The notes under the pieces: generated by a model
Databases searched by the model: none
What the model saw: only the letters and a program-made list of their open reading frames with translations
What the model was told of the DNA's origin: nothing
Origin: Paramyrothecium sp. XJ0827
Taxonomy: Eukaryota; Ascomycota; Sordariomycetes; Hypocreales; Stachybotryaceae
DNA: 64,000 bases
Assembly (NCBI GenBank): GCA_020881915.1
Contig: JAJFPB010000004.1
Location: 4,526,001 to 4,590,000, forward strand
Direction of reading: 5' to 3'
Translations under genes and position numbers: made by a program
Shown here: one piece after another, positions 60,883 through 64,000 of the stretch
How positions within the stretch are numbered: the stretch's first letter is position 1
How the letters are laid out: the number at the start of each line of letters is the position of its first letter

Positions 60883-61938
60883 ATGAGCTCGCTGTCACGT
60901 TTTGAAGCGGTCGAATGCAAGACTATCGATGGAACCACGATCCGTGGTTGGTTTTTCCCGGTGCCTGGCCCAGCGCCGGCCATCGTCATGTCCCATGGGG
61001 TGAGTCAATCACAACCCAAGCCATATTTCGCATTAGACTCAATTTATGTTATGCTTGGCTAACACAATTTGATGTACTTAGTTCAACTGCGTCAAAGAGA
61101 TGACACTCCCAGAGGTCGCGGAGCGGTTTCAGTCTAAAGGCTATAATGTTCTCTTGTATGATGCAAGGAGTGTTGGCGCCAGTAGCGGGATGCCGCGAAA
61201 CGAGCTTGACCCATTACAAATGGCAGAGGACTTGTCAGGTGAGGCAAGATTCTGCACAAAAATCTCTGCATGCTCATGACCACATTAGATATATTGACTT
61301 ATGTGACGGGGCTACCCAGCGTAGATTCCCGGCAAGTTCTACTATGGGGTATGTCGTTTGGCGGAATGGTCAGTGGATGCTGTGCGGCTATCGATCAAAG
61401 AGCCAAAGGGCTCATCATGGTCTGCCCACTGTTCAGCTTCGTCCGACCAGACAAGCGGAAGACGCTGTTTCCGCAGCTTATCCGCGACCGAGTCTCTCAG
61501 CTACGAGGCAATCAACCATTCACTTTGCAGCCGTTTAATGCCAAGGGCGAAAACCCGGCAGGTATGGGTGGCTCGGGCGGTCCGGGTGGCATCGAAGCGT
61601 ACAATCTCATGCAGTCGGCGACTGAGCTTGGCCACCCAGACTTCCGCAACCGCATTACTCTACAAACCTACTACAAGCTGGCGATTGCTCGCCCTAAGGA
61701 ATTATTGAGGATGGTGGCCAAAATGCCAGTTCTGATGATCATACCGGAGTTGGATGACATCTCCAGCCCAGAGGAGCAAAAAGAGGCATTTGACATGCTT
61801 GATACTCCGAAGAATATGTATTGGGCCAAGGGAAAAGGTCACCTTTCGATCTTGACTGGAGAAGGGTCTGAACAGATCCTTGAGGCGATGGAGAGCTTCT
61901 TTACTGATGCATTGGAAAGCAATGTGAAAGGGTTGTAG
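60883..61938 (+). CDS. Alpha/beta hydrolase next to the PKS
   Basis: Three exons (60883-60999, 61082-61238, 61289-61938) total 924 nt, 307 residues. ATG 60883 is preferred over an upstream in-frame ATG at 60817 because similarity to hydrolases starts at once. The oxyanion-side motif is SHGFNC, the nucleophile elbow is GMSFGG (Ser114), the acid is likely in IIPELDDISSPEEQ, and the base is His in GKGHLS. There is no signal peptide, so it is cytosolic. It is transcribed away from the PKS from a shared promoter. Reducing PKSs without a release domain are often served by such a hydrolase or thiohydrolase, as in the lovastatin, brefeldin and fumagillin pathways, though this one need not be of the same subfamily. 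Chain release is my inference. Confidence 0.85.
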
Positions 61939-62533
61939 AATAGTAAACGCGTTTACACGGAGTCAATCAACTCGTGACATACCGCTCACTCATTACCCAT
62001 TCAGCAACCTTGGGGTCAGTTCATCATCGCGCGTGTCGGGTCCACCTAGTCTGGCAAGCATCTGCTGGTGCACGTAGGGTTCGAGCTTCTTCACTGCAGC
62101 GGCACAATCCCGTCTTTCCACACAGTCCTACGATAAGCGACGGTGGTACTGGTAGGCCCCAGTATCATAACAACTTGCAGCTTCAAGCTGTGGATCCCCT
62201 GCGTTAGTGCTACTGACCATGCAGCGGGGGAATTGGGCCCGATATGGTCGTGCCCCATGAAGGCTCCTTCGGTCGGGCCCTGGTCAGAACATGGCACGGA
62301 CCGACATGCTCACGTTATGTTCGGTATCGGCACAATCAGCCGGGGCGCGCTTAAGACAGCTTACTTGGTAGCTCTCCGATTGGCTGCAGTGAGTTTTGCC
62401 CTGCAGAGGCAGTGTATTCCATAAAATGGAATTCATGCAGTAATTACTTACTGGTGTAGCTGAGAATCGATTACTGCTTGTTGCCTCCTGTTCCAACTGT
62501 GTGTTTCACTCCATCGCTTCTTTTACTTTCATC
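61939..62533. promoter_or_regulatory. Intergenic, promoter of the SDR gene
   Basis: About 600 nt. A CCAAT-type word (CCGATTGG) lies at 62377-62384, about 150 nt before the start. No gene seen. Confidence 0.4.
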
Positions 62534-63458
62534 ATGGTTGCGCGTAAGACGGTTCTTATCACGGGTTGCAGCGAGGGTGGGTTAGGAGCAGCTTTGGCTA
62601 GAGCCTTTCACGAGAAGGGCTACTATGTTTACGCAACGTTGCGCAATCTAGCAAAAGCTGGAACACTTGCTCAGCTCGAGAACTTAGAGGTCCTACCGTT
62701 GGAAGTCACGTCGTCCAAGTCGATCCAGGAGGCGGCAGAGATCGTTGCCAAATCTGTCAATGGATCGCTCGATGTGCTCGTCAACAATGCCGGCCAAGAC
62801 TTCGTTACTCCCTTGCTCGATGTTTCACTCGAAGAGGCGAAGCGGTTGTACGACATCAACGTCTGGAGCATTGTGGCCGTCACGCAGGCTTTTGCTCCTC
62901 TGCTTATAAAGGCCAAGGGAACATTGTGCAACATCTCCTCCACGGCTGCTTGTATGCCATTTGCCTACGCAGGTAAGTGATTTATTCCTACCTTTCCTAA
63001 CCATGTCTCAAAGGCCGGGCTATGGGCCCTTCAACAACTGAGTCTTTGCAGGAATCTACAGCAGTTCCAAAATCGCCTCTCAGCGAATCTCGGAGACGCT
63101 CCGCATCGAATTGGCTCCGCTGGGTGTCCGCGTTCTCACCGGCATGCTCGGATCTGTGGAAACACCGATCCACGACAACGCGGGGCCACTCAGTCTACCC
63201 GAGGGCTCGTACTACACGGCCGTTAAGGAGACGATTAGCAAGCAAAGAGCGGGAGGGCATAAGCCTGGGTCGGAGAAGGCCGAGGTCGCGGCCAAAAACA
63301 TTGTCAATGATATTATCCGTGGGAAGTCTGTCATATGGCGCGGAGGGTTCGCTGGACTCCTTCGATACCTGTCGTTTTGGTTGCCAGGCCTCTTGGAGTA
63401 CATTGTGAATGGAGATAAGGACTTGAAGGTGTTGGAAAAAGCACATCAGGGGCAGTAA
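62534..63458 (+). CDS. Short-chain dehydrogenase/reductase
   Basis: Two exons (62534-62972, 63052-63458; GTAAGT...TTGCAG) total 846 nt, 281 residues, a standard classical SDR length. The cofactor motif is TGCSEGGLG at 10-18, NNAG is present, the catalytic Ser is in NISSTA, and Tyr149/Lys153 form YSSSK. GMLGSVETP stands for the usual P-G-x-x-x-T loop. It resembles the 1-acyl-dihydroxyacetone-phosphate reductase-like SDRs. It could reduce or oxidise a carbonyl of the polyketide, and its position 600 nt past the hydrolase on the same strand suits cluster membership, but a housekeeping role in lipid metabolism is also possible. Confidence 0.86.
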
Positions 63459-64000
63459 CTCAAAGAGAAATATCATGATCCATTCCAAGCAACTAATTAC
63501 TTGAAAACTTCGACGACTACCATTTCACGGGTCACCGTGCCTGCTTTGTGATCTTCCCTCTCCAAGTATATCATTTTGATTCAAAATCCGCACTGATGTG
63601 TAGCACTCACGCTTGCAAGCTGCAAGGAGGGTACCTACAAATGGTCTTGCCCGGTTCCATGGCTTGACGGCTCAATGCGTTCCAAAAGCGCACAATGGAA
63701 GAAAATTATATGTCTATCAATGACTTCCCCTGCATGGTCAACAGGAGACCTCAAGAAATGGAGTGGCACAACGTCAGGCCAAATGTTGACAGATGAAGTC
63801 AATACAACCTTACGACGTTACGATAATACTCTCGACCCTAGACTCACCGCAGACCACTGGAGATGCGAGTCGGCAGAACGTGTTCCACAGAGAGGGCTGC
63901 TTATGGTGAGCCACAGAATCTGCCGTCATCACTGGATAGGTGCACACCCACCATGTAAGCCTGAAGTAAACCATGAAGGTGGCATTAAAGACGGGGGTTT
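63459..64000. other. Window end, no gene seen
   Basis: 3' region of the SDR and beyond. No coding signal to the right edge; the cluster may continue outside the window. Confidence 0.4.

Noticed and set aside
1..64000. tRNA genes, rRNA and CRISPR arrays
   Set aside because: No convincing cloverleaf with B-box, no rRNA-like stretch and no regularly spaced direct repeats were seen; a covariance-model scan would be needed to be certain for tRNA.

Overview
The window is nuclear DNA of a filamentous ascomycete (Pezizomycotina). Genes are split by short introns, mostly 45-70 nt, with GT...CTAAC/CTGAC...AG signals, and the families are typical of that group: HET-domain proteins, NACHT/ankyrin NLRs, Zn2Cys6 factors, DUF3176 membrane proteins, and a highly reducing polyketide synthase with a bZIP-ankyrin regulator. 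I cannot name the species. Gene models were joined by eye. For most of them the spliced exon lengths sum to a multiple of three, which supports the junctions.

Left part (1-13.7 kb): a partial hypothetical gene runs off the left edge. It is followed by a flavin-containing monooxygenase (-), a CorA-like membrane protein with an 8-nt microexon (-), a divergent HET-like protein with C-terminal membrane segments (+), a small Tubby/LURP-one-like beta protein (+) and a cysteine-rich, probably GPI-anchored surface protein (-).

Middle part (14-37 kb) is rich in allorecognition and innate-immunity type genes, many of them broken. It holds two HET remnants, a Zn2Cys6 factor with an in-frame stop, and a large alpha/beta-hydrolase-NACHT-ankyrin NLR carrying a stop and two frameshifts. 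That NLR has an extra NACHT-like block lacking the Walker motifs. Next come an intact dynamin-type GTPase, a coiled-coil protein of unknown function, an intact Hsp70-like ATPase, a C-terminally truncated HET gene, a zinc-type alcohol dehydrogenase lacking the structural-zinc loop, and the tail of a transporter. This looks like a fast-evolving incompatibility/immunity island in decay around a few intact genes.

Right part (37-64 kb): a seven-segment membrane protein (-) and a tandem duplicated pair of DUF3176 membrane proteins (+) are followed by a probable secondary-metabolite cluster. The cluster contains a berberine-bridge-type FAD oxidase (-), a ToxE-like basic-region/ankyrin (bANK) regulator (-), a 2451-residue reducing PKS (KS-AT-DH-degenerate MT-ER-KR-ACP, -), a divergent alpha/beta hydrolase (+) and a short-chain dehydrogenase (+). 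The PKS has no release domain, so the adjacent hydrolase is the natural candidate to free the chain, with the SDR and the FAD oxidase as tailoring enzymes. The PKS/hydrolase intergenic region carries an exact 15-bp repeat that could be a regulator site.
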